From Abelmoschus esculentus (Eukaryota; Streptophyta; Magnoliopsida; Malvales; Malvaceae), in assembly GCA_035048815.1 (NCBI GenBank), contig JAUCBN010000042.1, positions 11,005,501-11,069,500 on the forward strand: 64,000 bases of DNA. The letters run 5' to 3'. Under the pieces are notes generated by a model that was not told the DNA's origin, searched no databases, and worked only from the letters and a program-made list of their open reading frames with translations. Both the position numbers and the translations under genes were made by a program. This document shows positions 21,704 through 33,901 of the stretch, in pieces. The first letter of the stretch is position 1. Each line of letters begins with the position of its first letter.

Positions 21704-22870
21704 TCATTTTCGATATTTCTTATAGTCCATCTGCACCCCCCATCGAGTGACAATTCTACTAAAAAAGATATGGGCTAATGCGGGTACGGATACTCCCATT
21801 TGTGCGATCATGGTGGAGGTGTCTTCAGTTCGTGTTCTTTTGTAGTCTATGCCTATCCTCCAACATGATTTTATTCCTGAAGGCATTAATATATCGTTAG
21901 AAAAAATTATATCAATGTCCAACCATTTAATTACCTCATTCTTGTTGACTTCCATCATAGTTGGATATAGCCTTCGTTGTCGTAGCAATTGTTGTGATAG
22001 CCAATTGTCGTAGAAATCTTTTGCCAAAATTTGGTGTAAGTCAAGTGAAGAACCATCTTTCTTGAAGTCTTCAAGAATCAACCCACATTGTTCTTTATGC
22101 TTCTCAAAAATCTCCATCAGTAGAGATTTTGGTTTAGAGCTACTATTAGATGGAAATATCATAGATAAAATATAATCTTCCAAATAATCATATCCTTTTT
22201 GTGATGGCTTCAAATCTTCTAACGTTGACTCCGCGAAAGATACCTGCAATGGAAGAGATGAGTTTTTAAAGAATTCAAAAGGTTCAATCATTACCTTCTC
22301 ATCTTTCATTATCACGGTATCGCCATCTTATTGATCGAGCATATCGTCATGTAATTGCCCAGGCAACTTTGAGTGAGAGCAATACTCAAATTCCACGGTA
22401 TCTATGGTATATTTAGATCTCTGCACTTGATCTTTTGAATTCCGTAAGGGTGCATCCAATCTAGCTATATACTTTGATTGCTCTATCATTAATTCTTCCA
22501 TTCTAGCCATTGGCGCTTTCAATGTTTCCTCAAATGAATTTGGATACTCTTGAGAAGAATTATATTGCCATGGCATATCGTAACATCAAGAAAATTGTCA
22601 TGGTAGAAAAAATTTTGAGCTTTTTGATCATACCATGAAGGATTTTGTTGTTGGTTCTATCTATGGTCCTCTATGTGGCCATATGTTCCAGTACTATAGG
22701 GCAATTGCTAACCAAATGATCATCTACACAATTAAAACAAAAATCTGCCCAAGAATGAACTTGTTGGGTTGCTCTTGGTTGGCATAGAAAATCATCATTT
22801 AATCCAGAAAATTCTTGATTGGTTTGATTCATATCTTCCAACATCAACTCCCGAATAGATTTTTTCTTTC
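21704..22870 (-). pseudogene. Element D 5' region: zinc-knuckle remnant plus possible RT N-terminal scrap
   Basis: No capsid is present. Reading 5' to 3', a CFNCVDDHLVSNC segment (near 22745-22700) resembles a retroviral zinc knuckle with a one-residue-short spacing. A coiled stretch follows (MARMEELMIEQSKYIARLD), then after a stop a 203-codon frame. Inside that frame, RQRRLYPTMMEVNKNEVIKW and WRIGIDYKR resemble the segment just before and into Athila-type reverse transcriptase, with the middle garbled. I do not recognise the remainder (EDYILSMIFPSN, LMEIFEKHKEQCGLILEDF). It is likely a collapsed gag-pol region kept as one partly open frame. A captured host sequence for the middle part is possible but unproven. 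Confidence 0.5.
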
Positions 22871-22987
22871 TCCTTGCATCTTAAAATTCCTTCAACTTGA
22901 AACACACCTATAATTTTTAAAGAAAAAGAAAATATGTTAGTAAAAATAACTAAAAGCAAGAAAATAAAAAAAAAATTTAGTTGTCAA

Positions 22988-23005
22988 TCCCCGGCAACGG
23001 CGCCA
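22988..23005 (-). other. Primer-binding site for tRNA-Asp, element D
   Basis: The minus strand reads TGGCGCCGTTGCCGGGGA, a perfect match to that of element B, six bases from the LTR edge at 23012. Confidence 0.9.
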
Positions 23006-23011
23006 AAAACT

Positions 23012-24338
23012 TGTTGCATGCTGAATATGCACAATTGGAGTGCAAGTGTACACGTCAAGTAATAAGTGATAAGTATTACCGAGTTATCGTCTCCTCAGGG
23101 ATTGGTATACTTAATATGCTTCCTTTGATCTTCTTGCTCTGTAAAACAAAAGTAAAAACACAAATAAGTTTGGGTGTTGCATAAACTAAATAAAATAAAC
23201 TAAATAAAGCAAGATCAAATTTGAGAAAGAGGGTAGGATCCAGTTATGTTGTATAGTGGATTCGATTGACCTGCTTCTTTCCAATGCAATTACACTGCAC
23301 TGCCTCGGCAGTACTGCAAATACTGTCTTCGGCAACGACCGTATTCTCTACCGCGGTAATCCCTTACTCTTGGGCAGATTTACCAAAGTTCGGCAAAGTA
23401 TCCTTTGATGGCTCCGCTTATCCCTAAGTCGAAACACTGTTGGTGGTTAGTCCTTGATGATACCTCCCGGCATTAATCAATTATAACCAACAACCAATCT
23501 CACACTTCTTTTAGCCACTGAAACTCCAACCTATCCCTAGGCCGAGTTAGTATCCTCCAATCAAGTTAAATATCGTACTTACTCCTTTCGTGAGTCTAAC
23601 TCTCCCGAGTCTAGACAAATAGATTACTTACAAACTTCCCTCCCAGGCTTGGATGCAAGAACAAAGAATGACAAAGAGTAAGCAAACTTTGATATTTTAT
23701 TGCATAAAAACAAGAAACAAGATACAATCTCCTCCCACTAATACTCAACAACTTTCACCTAAACCTTAAGAATGTTTAGAACATGATGGGAAGAATTATT
23801 CCTAAGGTAAACTCTCTCAAATTCGGCTCTCAAGGTCGACTCTCTTCATCCCTAGGACGGCTATGCCTTATATAGGCTTGGCCTATGGCAAACCTTTCCT
23901 AATTAGAGTACAACTTGGAGTAGGGAACAAGTTATCTACATAGGGTAAATATTTCCAAGTTTAATCTTATAGAAGGTTTCTTTTCCACGTAGCCTTGTCC
24001 TTGGGCTTTTCTTGTGTTGTTCAGCTCCGATTCTTGGGCTTCTTGTTTAGCAACCTTCTCCTCAGTTTTTCTCTTTCAATTGTCAGCCATATTGTTTTTT
24101 ATCCTCTGCTGCCTCGGTATCATGTCCTACCTCGGCCTTATTTTGCTGCCTCGGTAATACTTATTCCTGCAAAGATATGAAAATGCAGTAAAGTATGTCT
24201 TTTCTACAAATAATATCTTCAATAGTATAATCCCTAAATATATCACATTAAGTACATGTATTGGTTCAAGTATATGTAGAATTGGTGATAAGTGCCCATG
24301 AAAAGTGTAGAAAGTGATAGTGAGTTGAGCACTTATCA
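23012..24338 (-). repeat. Element D 5' LTR
   Basis: 1327 bp. On the minus strand it starts TGATAAGTGCTCAACTCAC at 24338 and ends at 23012. It contains TATATAAG at 23867-23874. Same subfamily as LTRs C, H and I. Confidence 0.9.
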
Positions 24339-25646
24339 CATCACATACATGATAGATATAAAACAATAAGATTGCAATGGTTATAGCCCAAAATAAAGAA
24401 CTAAGATGGCAATCCCAAGCCAATGTGAGAACCTTAAAACCCTAATTCTTCACTAAAACTGCTTCTCAAGCATCTTCTCGCCTTTGCTCTAAACGTCTCA
24501 ATGGAATAATATTACGATTATAGAAACTCGTTTTACATACGAGGGAATAAGATAAGAAGTACAACAGAGATAGAGAAAGGCACAACATGCATGCTGTATT
24601 TAAAATTTACAACTATTGTAAAAGAAAGGGCTATAACCATGCATGTTAAACATCGTGCAAAGCAAACATATCATATATATGTTATCAAGAAATCGTTAAT
24701 ATTACCAATATAGGCCTATAATTTATGTTGCCTATGAAGGGGTCAAGGGACAAAGGCCCTTGCGGCCACAAACCGCACCGGTGCGACTGGTAGGAAATTT
24801 TGAAAAATAACGACTATTTTTCGATGGAAAAACATCACGATTTGATAAGATTTATCAACAGAATTACATTTTCGAGATTTTTAAATCCCTTAGATTTTTC
24901 CATATCGGAATAACAATTATTCCTTTTCTTTGATGCGATCTGCCATCGTACTTTCGCGGATCATTATGTCAATGATTAACATATGATTACCTTACAAACC
25001 CTTGGAGCAAAATGACGATTGTAATTAACAGATTAACATATTAATCGTATCCCTAATCGACTACCAATATCAATATATATATCATCGACACAATCCAATA
25101 AAACATGCATCTCATACATATCACATTACCCAAATATTTAACACGACTACGGATCGTACAAGTGGCTTTGATATCACTGTTGAGACTGTCGTCACACCCC
25201 ATGGCACAGCGCAATAAAATTATGACGGTATTTCCAATGATCCATGTACCTTTAATCCGAAATTGGGAGGAAGAGATGCGATAACTTACATTGGGTACCT
25301 TGATAAACAACATAGACAACAATGAGATCTGCTACAGTTATGATCGTTCAACAATCGAATCTTTAGCCTCCACGAATATCGTCATGGCCTCAACTCAGTT
25401 CATCCGATTGAGAGAGCAAATCTCAAAAAACTTTTTTTCGTGATTTTAGGGTTTCAAATTCGGAATTATCTATTGTGACTGCTAAACCCAAAGATCCTTT
25501 TTATATATGTGAAACCCTAGGTATAATAGTTTTATTCCGAATTTGTTTAGGAAATAATTACTTTAATTATTTCCTTAAATTTCGGAATCTATATTTAATT
25601 CGAATTTAAAAAATGATATAATTACTTTAATTATATATCGTTTATT
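24339..25646 (-). other. Copia J leader, primer site and probable partial LTR
   Basis: Right-hand remainder of J. It begins with the right CATCA copy and holds a degenerate tRNA-Met primer site at 25164-25175. From 25177 the sequence looks LTR-like (TGTTGAGACTG). Near 25540-25620 there is a set of imperfect direct and inverted TTTAATTAT repeats. No coding signal. Confidence 0.5.
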
Positions 25647-26324
25647 TAAAATCCGGGTAATGTATCGAAGGTCATCCGATGTGAGATTTTGGGTAATGAA
25701 TGTGCTCGATGTGAGATTCCGAGTGAAGACTCGACGTGAGATTCTGAGTATACTAGCTCGATATGAGATTCTAGGCCGGGTGAGTTTCCTAGTGTCGGGT
25801 TGACAGTGAGCCTCACTCTTGATTTTTTACTTTACGCATTTGATTGCATTTGGCATGACATATCATCATATTATCTTATCTCGCATGTTTATAGCTATGA
25901 TTCATTTGAAAGCACAGTCGATAGGTTGTGTACCTGCTGAGCTTTCGTAGCTTAGCGTTTTGGGATTTGTTTCCATGCGTAGGTTTATAGGCGACGATCG
26001 TGTGGATGTTGTGGAGAACCATCGACGTAGGACTTCAGCATCGATCGGTTGATAGAGTACAGTTGCTGGATTATTGGGCTATGTATTCGTAGGACCATTT
26101 GCTATAATTGTAACTCTATTTTATTTTAATTTGTCAAGGTCAAATGTTTTATTAAACTTGTATTTGGAGCTCCGATAATATTTTGGGTTATGAAACCACT
26201 CAAATTTTATTATCGTTTTAAATTATGTTATATTTCATGATTTGATTTGGAATTGATTTGAAATTTTACGGATACGGGTTTGGGCTTATGGCCCGAATGT
26301 GGCACCCGTGTATGGGGTGTTACA
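25647..26324 (+). repeat. Element E 5' LTR, 3' part only
   Basis: Aligns with about 32490-33204, ending GGGGTGTTACA. It holds fewer of the CGATGTGAGATTC tandem units than the 3' LTR. The upstream portion is replaced by copia J sequence. Confidence 0.87.
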
Positions 26325-26329
26325 TTTAG

Positions 26330-26341
26330 TAGTATTAGAGC
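26330..26341 (+). other. Primer-binding site (initiator tRNA-Met type), element E
   Basis: TAGTATTAGAGC differs from the standard TGGTATCAGAGC at two sites, both consistent with C-to-T decay on one strand or the other. It lies five bases past the LTR end. Confidence 0.75.
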
Positions 26342-26482
26342 CTAGGTTTAGTTGGTTCTAGGATGTCACCGGGATGAGAGTCGAATGTTTTGATAAGTGT
26401 CTAGCGAATACATGCCCATGAGTCTTAGTAGTACTTGAAAAGTTGATTTCCGATGGTGTAATCCTTTTGTGTGATTGTGTAG

Positions 26483-27560
26483 ATGAGAATCAAGCCTAGG
26501 AGATTCAGAGACGTTGAGGAGAGCTTAGGTTCCCACGAGGGGAGCTTTAGTGAGGATAGTATGCATGAGGTGGACGAGTCCGGGGAAGGGGTTAGGCCAA
26601 GGGCGAATTGCTTTACCCATCTGCATCGTGCTTTGGATCCAATAGTGAGAGCTATTTCGAGGCGTGCGCCTACCCTACGTGAGGCACCTATCCAGAGGGT
26701 TTGTAGGTAAGGTGATACGGATTTCTTGGGTTCTAGCCAAGATAATCCTGTCAGAGCAGATCAGTGGCTTCTTGATACTTGGTGGATCATGAGGCAAATG
26801 AGGTTGAGATCCGAGGACAAGCTATCTTTCATTCTTTCCCTGCTTAAGAAGAACGCGAGAGAATGGTGGGAAACTATTGAGATGGATTGGTACCCAGATC
26901 AGCCGACATGGGATGACTTCTTTGATGAGTTTGAGAATAAGTATGTAGGCGAGACTCATATCGATCGGTTGAGAGATTAGTTCACTCACCTTGTTCTAGG
27001 TAACCGTACAGTCTTTGAGTACGAGCAGGAGTTCCTACAGCTAAGTAGGTACGCACCCGAGTTGATAGCTACCAAGAAGATGAGGTACAAGAGGTTTCTT
27101 ATAGGTTTGAGGAAAGAGATCCAGACCTATCTAAAAGCTAACCCAACGGTGGTGTTTTCTGAGTTGACGGACAGTGCTAAGGCCTTAGAACAGGTGCAAG
27201 GTTTGACGTATGATTCTGCGGGAGGTTCAAGAAATGCTAATGGGAGGAATCAGTCCTCTAACAGCTCTCAGTCTCATTCTAGGAGGGACAAGAACCGTTG
27301 GAACCAAGGAAGAGGAGGCTCGAATCAGAGTTCAAGGTCTGATCGCAGGTTAGAGTCTGCTAGCTGTAGGAAGCCTTCATCATCCATGATGAGTCTCGAG
27401 AGTTCTAAAGGAGTGCAGGTATGCTAGTTTATAAGCAGTGTGGTCGTAGACATCATGGTGAGTGTTGGGGGCGGGGTCGAGCTTGTTTTGAGTGTGGATC
27501 TCTGGATCATCTTGTGAAAGACTGTCCTGCTGTTGCCACCACCGTACCGGTTCAGACTTA
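26483..27560 (+). pseudogene. Element E gag with CCHC zinc knuckle
   Basis: Starts at MRIKPRRFRDVEE (26483). A stop near 26708 is followed by the capsid core: QWLLDTWWIMRQMRLRSEDK, KNAREWWETIEMDWYPDQPTW and FENKYVG. Another stop near 26980 is followed by KMRYKRFLIGLRKEIQTYL and a Ser/Arg/Asn-rich stretch. The CCHC knuckle CFECGSLDHLVKDC is intact at 27484-27525. A preceding CGRRHHGEC segment is typical of chromovirus gag. Several nonsense codons break the frame. Confidence 0.87.
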
Positions 27561-27642
27561 GAGGATCTCCTATCTCGCTCAGAGGGGTCTAGGGTTCTCT
27601 AGGGGTGGAGCGAGTCAGACCATCGGCCACCAGATTAGGGGC

Positions 27643-30600
27643 ATGTTTCTTTCTACCGCTAGAGCACTAGCGAGACAGTATGCAGTCAGAGCTCAGGAGG
27701 AGTGTGATCCCACCGATGTTATCTCAGGTTCCTTCTCTTTGTTTTTTGTACCTATAGTAGTATTAGTGGACTCAAGGTCTACGCATTCCTATATCCGTAG
27801 TGGGATATCGGAAATGTGGAGTTTTCTAGCTAAGGATATCGAGATAGGGATTAGAGTGACAAGTCTGTTGGGTTTGGATGTGATAGTAGATAAAGTGTCC
27901 GATTGAGGTGCAAGGTTCAGTCTTCCCGGCGGATCTTATAGTCTTGCCTTTCTAGGAGTTTGATGCAATCCTGGGTATGGATTGGTTGTTTGAACACGAT
28001 GCTAGCTTGGGTTGTAGAGCTAAGAGTCTCAAGTTGAGAGTTGTCGATGGATCTAAGTTAGTGGTTAGAGAAGGAAGGAATCCTTGTATTCCTAACGTTG
28101 TTTCAGCTTTGACAGAACAAAGGTTAATACAACAAGGTTGTGAGGCTTTCTTAGCTCACATAGTGGATGTAAGTGTTGGGGTTCCATCTTTGGAGAGTCT
28201 TTGGACAGTTTGCTAGTTTATCAATGTATTCCCAGAGGAGTCCAGGCACAGCACCATTGTCCGTCACTCCTTACCGTATGTCACCAACGGAGATGAGAGA
28301 GTTAAAGATTCAAATCCAAGAGTTATTGGGAAAGGTTTTTATTCGACCGGGTGTTTCACCTTGGGGTGCTTCAGTGTTGTTTGTGAAAAACAAAGATGAG
28401 TTAATGAGGATGTGCATTGACTATCGACAACTTAACAATGTAACGATCAAGAATCGCTACTCTCTTTTGATAATCGACGACCTGTTTTACCAGTTAAGAG
28501 GTGCTAGTGTGTTCTCAAAGATAGACTTGAGGTCAGGTTACTTACTACCAGTTGAAGGTGGTTGAGGAAGATGTTTAGAAAACCGCTTTTAGGACGTGAT
28601 ATAGACACTGCGAGTTTTTAGTAATGCCTTTCGTGCTTACTAATACTGCGGTAGAGTTCATGGATCTCATGAAATGGATCTTTCAGACTTATCTGGATCA
28701 GTTTTGGGTGGTGTTTATAGAACATCTTGTTTTACTCTCAGTCAGAAGAAGAGCATGATGAGCATCTTTGGGTTGTGCTTCAAACGTTGAGGGACAGACG
28801 TCTTTTTGCTAAGTTCAGTAAGTGCGAGTTTTGACTTTCAGAGGTTATGTTTTGGGGTCACATCGTGGCGGCCGATGGGATCCAGGTTGATCCTCTTAAG
28901 ATCCAAGCTATAGTGGAGTGGAAACCGACTAAAAATATCTTAGAAGTTCATGGTTTTCTTGGGCTTGCAGGATATTATCGACGGTATGTAAAGGGTTGTA
29001 TGATCTCCGCGTCACCGTTGAACAAGTTGCTGCAAAAAGGAGTTCCCTTTGTTTGGAATGAGAGGAGACAATAGTATTTTGAACAGTTAAAGACTTATCT
29101 TACCAAGGCACCGGTGTTAACGCAACCAGAGTCAGGAAAGGACTATGTTGTGTTCATTGATGCATCGTTGAATGGTTTAAGGTGTGTTTTTATGCAAGAT
29201 GGTAAGGTGGTTGTCTATGCTTCAAGGCAACTTAAGAAGCATGAGAAGAACTACTCTACCCATGATCTAGAGCTTGTTGCAGTCATCTTTGCTTTGAAGA
29301 TTTGGAGGCATTATCTCTATGGAGAGAAATGCTACATCTATACAGACCATAAGAGCTTGAAGTATATGCTTACTCAAAAAGATTTGAACTTGAGACAACG
29401 ATGTTGGATAGAGTTGCTTAAGAACTATGACTGAGTGATCGAGTACTATCCGGGTAAAACAAATATGGTGGCAAATGCTTTAAGTAGGAAGTCCGTGGCG
29501 GACTTGAGGGCCATGTTTGCTTGTTTGAGGTTGACTGATGATGATGGTCTTTTGGCCGAGCTCTGAGTGGAGCCTACATTGGTACAAGAGATAAAGAGGA
29601 CCCAAGTGTTGGATGAAGACTTAGTGGCTCAGATAGAGGCGATTTAAAAGGGTGTGAGTACAGACTTTGAGGTACGAGATGGTGGTTACTTGTATTTCAA
29701 GGGATGTTTGTGTGTTCCTACTTTAGAGGATCTGAGGGATCGTATCTTGAGAGAGGCACACCGTAGCCCATATACCGTACATCCGGGGAGCAACAAGATA
29801 TACCAAGAACTTAGACCGTTCTATTGGTGGACTTGTATGAAAAGAGACATCTAAGAGTTTGTGACGATATGCTTAGTTTGTCAGTAGGTAAAGGCAGAAC
29901 ATTAGATTCCTTCAGGTTTACTTTAGCCTATTCAGATTCCATAATAGAAGTGGGATCGGTTCACCATAAACTTTGTTACAGGGTTACCTTTGACATAGAG
30001 GAAGCATGATACTATATGGGTTGTTGTTGACCGGTTGATCAAGTCTACACACTTCTTGCCTGTGCGCATGGACTTCAGTTTGGAAGGGTTAGCTCAATTA
30101 TACATCAAGGAAATCATGAGATTGCATGGAGTGCCATCCTTGATCATATCGAATAGGGATCCGCGGTTCACATCAAGGTTTTAGAAGAAGATCCACAATG
30201 CTTTGGATACTAGGTTGCACTTCAGCACAGATTTTCATCCACAAACCAATAGTCAATCTGAACAGGTCATTCAGATTCTTGAGGATATGCTTCGGTGTTG
30301 TGTTGTAGATTTTGAGGGTAGTTGGGAGGAGAAACTACCGTTGGTTGAGTTTGCTTACAACAACAGTTATCAGTCAAGCATTAAGATGGCACCATTTGAG
30401 GCATTGTATGGACGCAAGTGTAGGACACCCTTGTGTTGGACCGAGCTCAATGAAAGGCGTATTGTGGGATACGATCTAGTTAAGAAAACAGAGGAAAAGA
30501 AGGTTGCAAGCTGCGTTTGATCACCAAAAGGCTTATGCGGATAAGAAAAAGAAACATATCGAGTATGAGGTTGAAGAAAAAATGTTCTTAAAGGTGCCAC

Positions 30601-30995
30601 CATGGAAATGGATCATTCGTTTTGGAAGGAAGGGCAAGTTGAGTCTAAGGTTTATAGGGTCGTATGAGGTGCTTGAGAGAGTTGGTCCAGTGGCTTACCA
30701 GTTGGCTTTGTCTCTAAACATAGCACGCATCCATAATGTGTTCCATGTGTCGATGTTGAGGCGTTACCGTTCAGACCAGTCGCATATGTTGTCTTCTGAG
30801 GAGGTTGATGTCAATACAGATCTAAACTATAAAGAGGAACCGGTAAGAGTGCTTGACATGGGAGTCAAAGAGCATAGGAACAAGTGTATCCATTTGGTTA
30901 AGATGCTTTGGAGAAATCACGGAGTCAAGGAGGCTACATGGGAGGTTGAAGCGGATATGAGGTTTCTCTATCCACACTTGTTTCCCTTCAGGTAA
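27643..30995 (+). pseudogene. Element E pol: protease, RT, RNase H, integrase, chromodomain
   Basis: Protease: VDSRSTHSYI near 27757, with Arg where the active site normally has Gly (DSGSTHS). Reverse transcriptase: PYRMSPTEMRELK, SPWGASVLFVKNKD, MCIDYRQLNNVTIKNRY and SKIDLRSGY (28260-28545). The FIDD catalytic box near 28710-28740 is destroyed by a short deletion and now reads FIEHL. RNase H: FIDASLNGL, YASRQLKKHEKNY and TDHKSLKY (29150-29370). Integrase: HRSPYTVHPGSNK zinc-binding region (from 29759), then VVDRLIKSTHFLPV and FHPQTNSQSEQ. The C-terminus (30835-30990) has HLVKMLWRNHGVKEATWE, a chromodomain-like segment. Many stops. Inactive. Confidence 0.9.
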
Positions 30996-31032
30996 ATTTC
31001 GAGGATGAAATTTTCTTTAAAGAGGGGAGAGT

Positions 31033-33204
31033 TGTCACGACCTAAGTTCGGGACTCAGAATCGGGTTAAACCGAGGTTGTGGGCCTTGTGTTAGGCTTGT
31101 TGGGCCTGTTTGGGCTTAGGGGTTTATTTTTGGGCTTGTGTTTGAAAGAGGGTTTGGGGTAAAATGGTAATTGAATAAATGGGGGAGTTTGGGGAGTAAA
31201 GGGGGAATTATTTTCTGCATGTTGCAGAGAAATGGTCTCATACACACCTTTATTGTCTTCTTTCTCATTTTCTTCACCCATTTTCACTCTTCAAACCCAC
31301 CCTCAAAGGTTGAATCTTGAGTTTTAGAGTGTGGAATCTCGTTTTAAGGTAAGAGGGGTTTTTGTTCAGCTCTAGAAGATCTATCTTTCAAGGTAAGTGT
31401 TGTTTAAAATGGTGGAGGTAAGGTTTTAGTAAGGGGTTTTGAGGTAAGTTTGGCTTTTGGTTTTGGGAGTGTTTTAGGATGATTTTAAGATTGTTTTAGC
31501 TTTCTTAAATCACCTAGATGGAGTAGTAATGTTTTGGTTATCTTCCTTGTAGTTGGGGAGCAAGGAGAGCCATTAAGGAGCTTGGTCAAGGAGAAGGTTT
31601 GAAGACTGGTTGTAGGGCTTCTTAAGCTCGTTTTGGAGGTTGGTACCCTTCCAAATCCTTTGCATTTTCATGTGCATCATCATTTTAGCATGCTTGTTTG
31701 ATTGTGTGATGGTTTGGCTAGGATAGAGCTTTTGTATGCTTTAATGGTGACTTGATTTATGGTTGATAAAAATGAGTAAAAATGATTAGAAATTCATTTA
31801 AACTACTTCATAAATGAGTAGGAATGATTTGGGATTGGTTAGATTAGTTTTGGTTAAGATTCTTAAAAATTTTAAGTAACAGACCTGATTTTCGTGTAAG
31901 AGGTATCGATACACGGGCCATCGGTATCGATACCCCTGAAAGAATAATAGGCTATATGGGCAGAGGTATCGAACCATGGTTCGATACCAAACCCTCTAAT
32001 GGTATTTTCGGTTCGATGTTGGTATCGAATCCGGAGGACCTTCTCAGTTGACCCTTAAGGTGGTCAAAGAGTATCGATACTAGTATCGAGACCCATGTTT
32101 CGATACTCTTTTTGGGTGGGTATCGATATAGGGTGTTTCGATACCCCACCTAAGAGTATCGATACCCATGTGAACTTTCGCTAAGAGAAGTGGTATTCGA
32201 GGCCAATTAAGGAAAATTAAAGTTCCTAATGAATCTTAAACCAATTAAATGAATCGTAAACCACTATTGATAATTTTACCTCGAAAGACTAAATTATGAT
32301 GGGTCGTGATAAGACTTGTTATGAGAAATTATTCTTGCATGTTCAGTGTTAGCTTGGTTGTGGTATTACTGTGATGTGAGATCCTAGGTGGATCACCTTC
32401 TGTGGTATGAGTCATTGTTTGATGGGATCCGAATACCCAGTGAGTGACAGTGTTACAACACAACGAAGACCATTCGATGTGAGATTCCGGATGATGTATC
32501 GAAGGTCATCCGATGTGAGATTCTGGGTGATGCTTTGCTTGATGCAAGATTCTGAGCCCTACTCGATGAGAGATTCTGAGTGAAGACTCAATACGAGATT
32601 CCGAGTATACTAGCTCGATGTAAGATTTTGAGCAGTCCGATGTGAGATTCTGGCTCGGGTGAGTTCCCTAGTGTCGGGTTGACAATGGGCCTCACTCTTG
32701 ATTTGTTACTTTACACATTTGGTTGCATTTGGCATGACATATCATCATATTATCTTATCTCACATGTTTATAGTTAGGATTCACTTGAAAGCACAGTCGA
32801 TAGGTTGTGTACCCACTGAGCTTTCATAGATCAGCGTTTTGGGATTTGTTTCCATGCGTAGGTTTGTAGGCGACGATCGTGTAGACGTTGCGGAGCACCA
32901 TCAGTGTAAGACTTCAACATTGACCGATTGGTAGAGTACAATTGCTAGTTTATTGGGCTATGTATTCGTAGGACCATTTTGTTGTAATTGTAACTCTATT
33001 TTATTTTAATTTGTCAAGATCAAATATTTTATTAAACTTGTATTTGGAGGTCCGATGGTATTTTGGGTTATGAAACCACTCAAATTTTAGTATCATTTTA
33101 AATTATGTTATATTTCATGATTTAATTTGGAATTGATTTGAAATTTTACGGATACGAGTTTGGGCTTATGGCCCGAATGTATCACCCGAGTAAAGGGTGT
33201 TACA
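31033..33204 (+). repeat. Element E 3' LTR
   Basis: TGTCACGACCTAAG start and GGTGTTACA end, 2172 bp. It contains a cluster of GTATCGATAC palindromes (31899-32180) and tandem copies of a unit around CGATGTGAGATTC (32470-32660). Confidence 0.9.
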
Positions 33205-33901
33205 TGTATAGCCTATTTTAATGTTTCTTGATGTCTAGAGTGGACTACTTTTAATGAATAATTTATGATATCTCATATCAATGTATTCAAGCATGATCAT
33301 GCATTTCTAGTCTCACTCAATCAAGTGGCATTTGATATATTTTCCTATTATGGGACAAATCCTATCTTGATCATTCACATCTCACTACATACATTGTAAT
33401 ATGTCCAATGTCAGTTTTTATAGTGTAACTAATTACGAGACAAGTTTAACTGTATCAAAACATAAAACAACATACGTTGAGATAGTAATAATCTCAAGTT
33501 TAAAGATCATACATATAGTTGTCACTATGAGCAATATCGTGATCATCACATAATAATTAAAGATATATGCTCATAGTGGGTCAATCAAATATATTATTCT
33601 CTACTAATATATTCATGTATTAATTTTGACATCTCTATGTCAATGACAACTCATTGTCATCAATTAATCACATGTTAGTCTTAAGCGTATTATTATTGTT
33701 CATACTTGTAATAGTACTTGACTAAGGATCTTTTAATAATAATACATATATTATTATATGGACCATACTGTTTCTCAGTTTATGTTATACATTGATACAT
33801 ATATCTGAAAACAACAATGGTAATGTCTTTATTCAATAAAATTGGTAAATAAAAGTATCCTTACAATCATCATATGATTGATCTTTGAGCATACTCTAAC
33901 A
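33205..33901 (-). repeat. Copia-type solo LTR
   Basis: 697 bp. On the minus strand it starts TGTTAGAGTATGCTC and ends GGCTATACA, with no internal region beside it. It directly abuts the 3' end of element E. I do not see a clear 5-bp duplication, so the left edge may be a few bases off. Confidence 0.7.

Larger units (their letters stand above)
18907..24338 (-). mobile_element. Element D: chimeric, deleted member of the pol-less family
   Basis: D has a full 5' LTR (24338-23012), a perfect tRNA-Asp primer site, a divergent 5' region lacking the capsid (22870-21704), the third ORF (21196 to about 19713) and a truncated 3' LTR (about 19712-18907). Target duplication CATCA is present at 18902-18906 and 24339-24343. 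The 3' end of the third ORF, the 3' UTR, the polypurine tract and the 3' U3 are missing, joined across a short filler near 19711-19800. The shared third ORF and promoter tie it to A and B, but its 5' half is unrelated to theirs. Confidence 0.85.
17589..25646 (-). mobile_element. Copia remnant J, interrupted by element D
   Basis: J comprises gag (17589-18286), a long leader (18287-18906 and 24339-25163), a degenerate tRNA-Met-type primer site (25164-25175, GCTTTGATATCA on the plus strand, two C-to-T changes from GCTCTGATACCA) and a probable partial 5' LTR (25177 to about 25646, starting TGTTGAGACTG). Element D sits between the two parts with CATCA on both sides. The right edge adjoins the truncated chromovirus LTR, and I cannot place an intact LTR terminus there. 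Confidence 0.6.
25647..33204 (+). mobile_element. Element E: degenerate Ty3/gypsy chromovirus (Tekay/Del-like)
   Basis: E has a truncated 5' LTR (25647-26324), a tRNA-Met-type primer site (26330-26341), gag, protease, RT, RNase H, integrase with a C-terminal chromodomain-like segment, a polypurine tract (AAAGAGGGGAGAG before 31033) and a 2172-bp 3' LTR (31033-33204). The long LTR and chromodomain suggest the Tekay/Del clade. About 1.5 kb of the 5' LTR is missing. Every coding domain carries stops or shifts. Confidence 0.9.

Noticed and set aside
32460..32660. Regularly spaced short repeats resembling a CRISPR array
   Set aside because: Units are imperfect, contiguous and inside an LTR of a plant retrotransposon. 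No unique spacers or cas genes.
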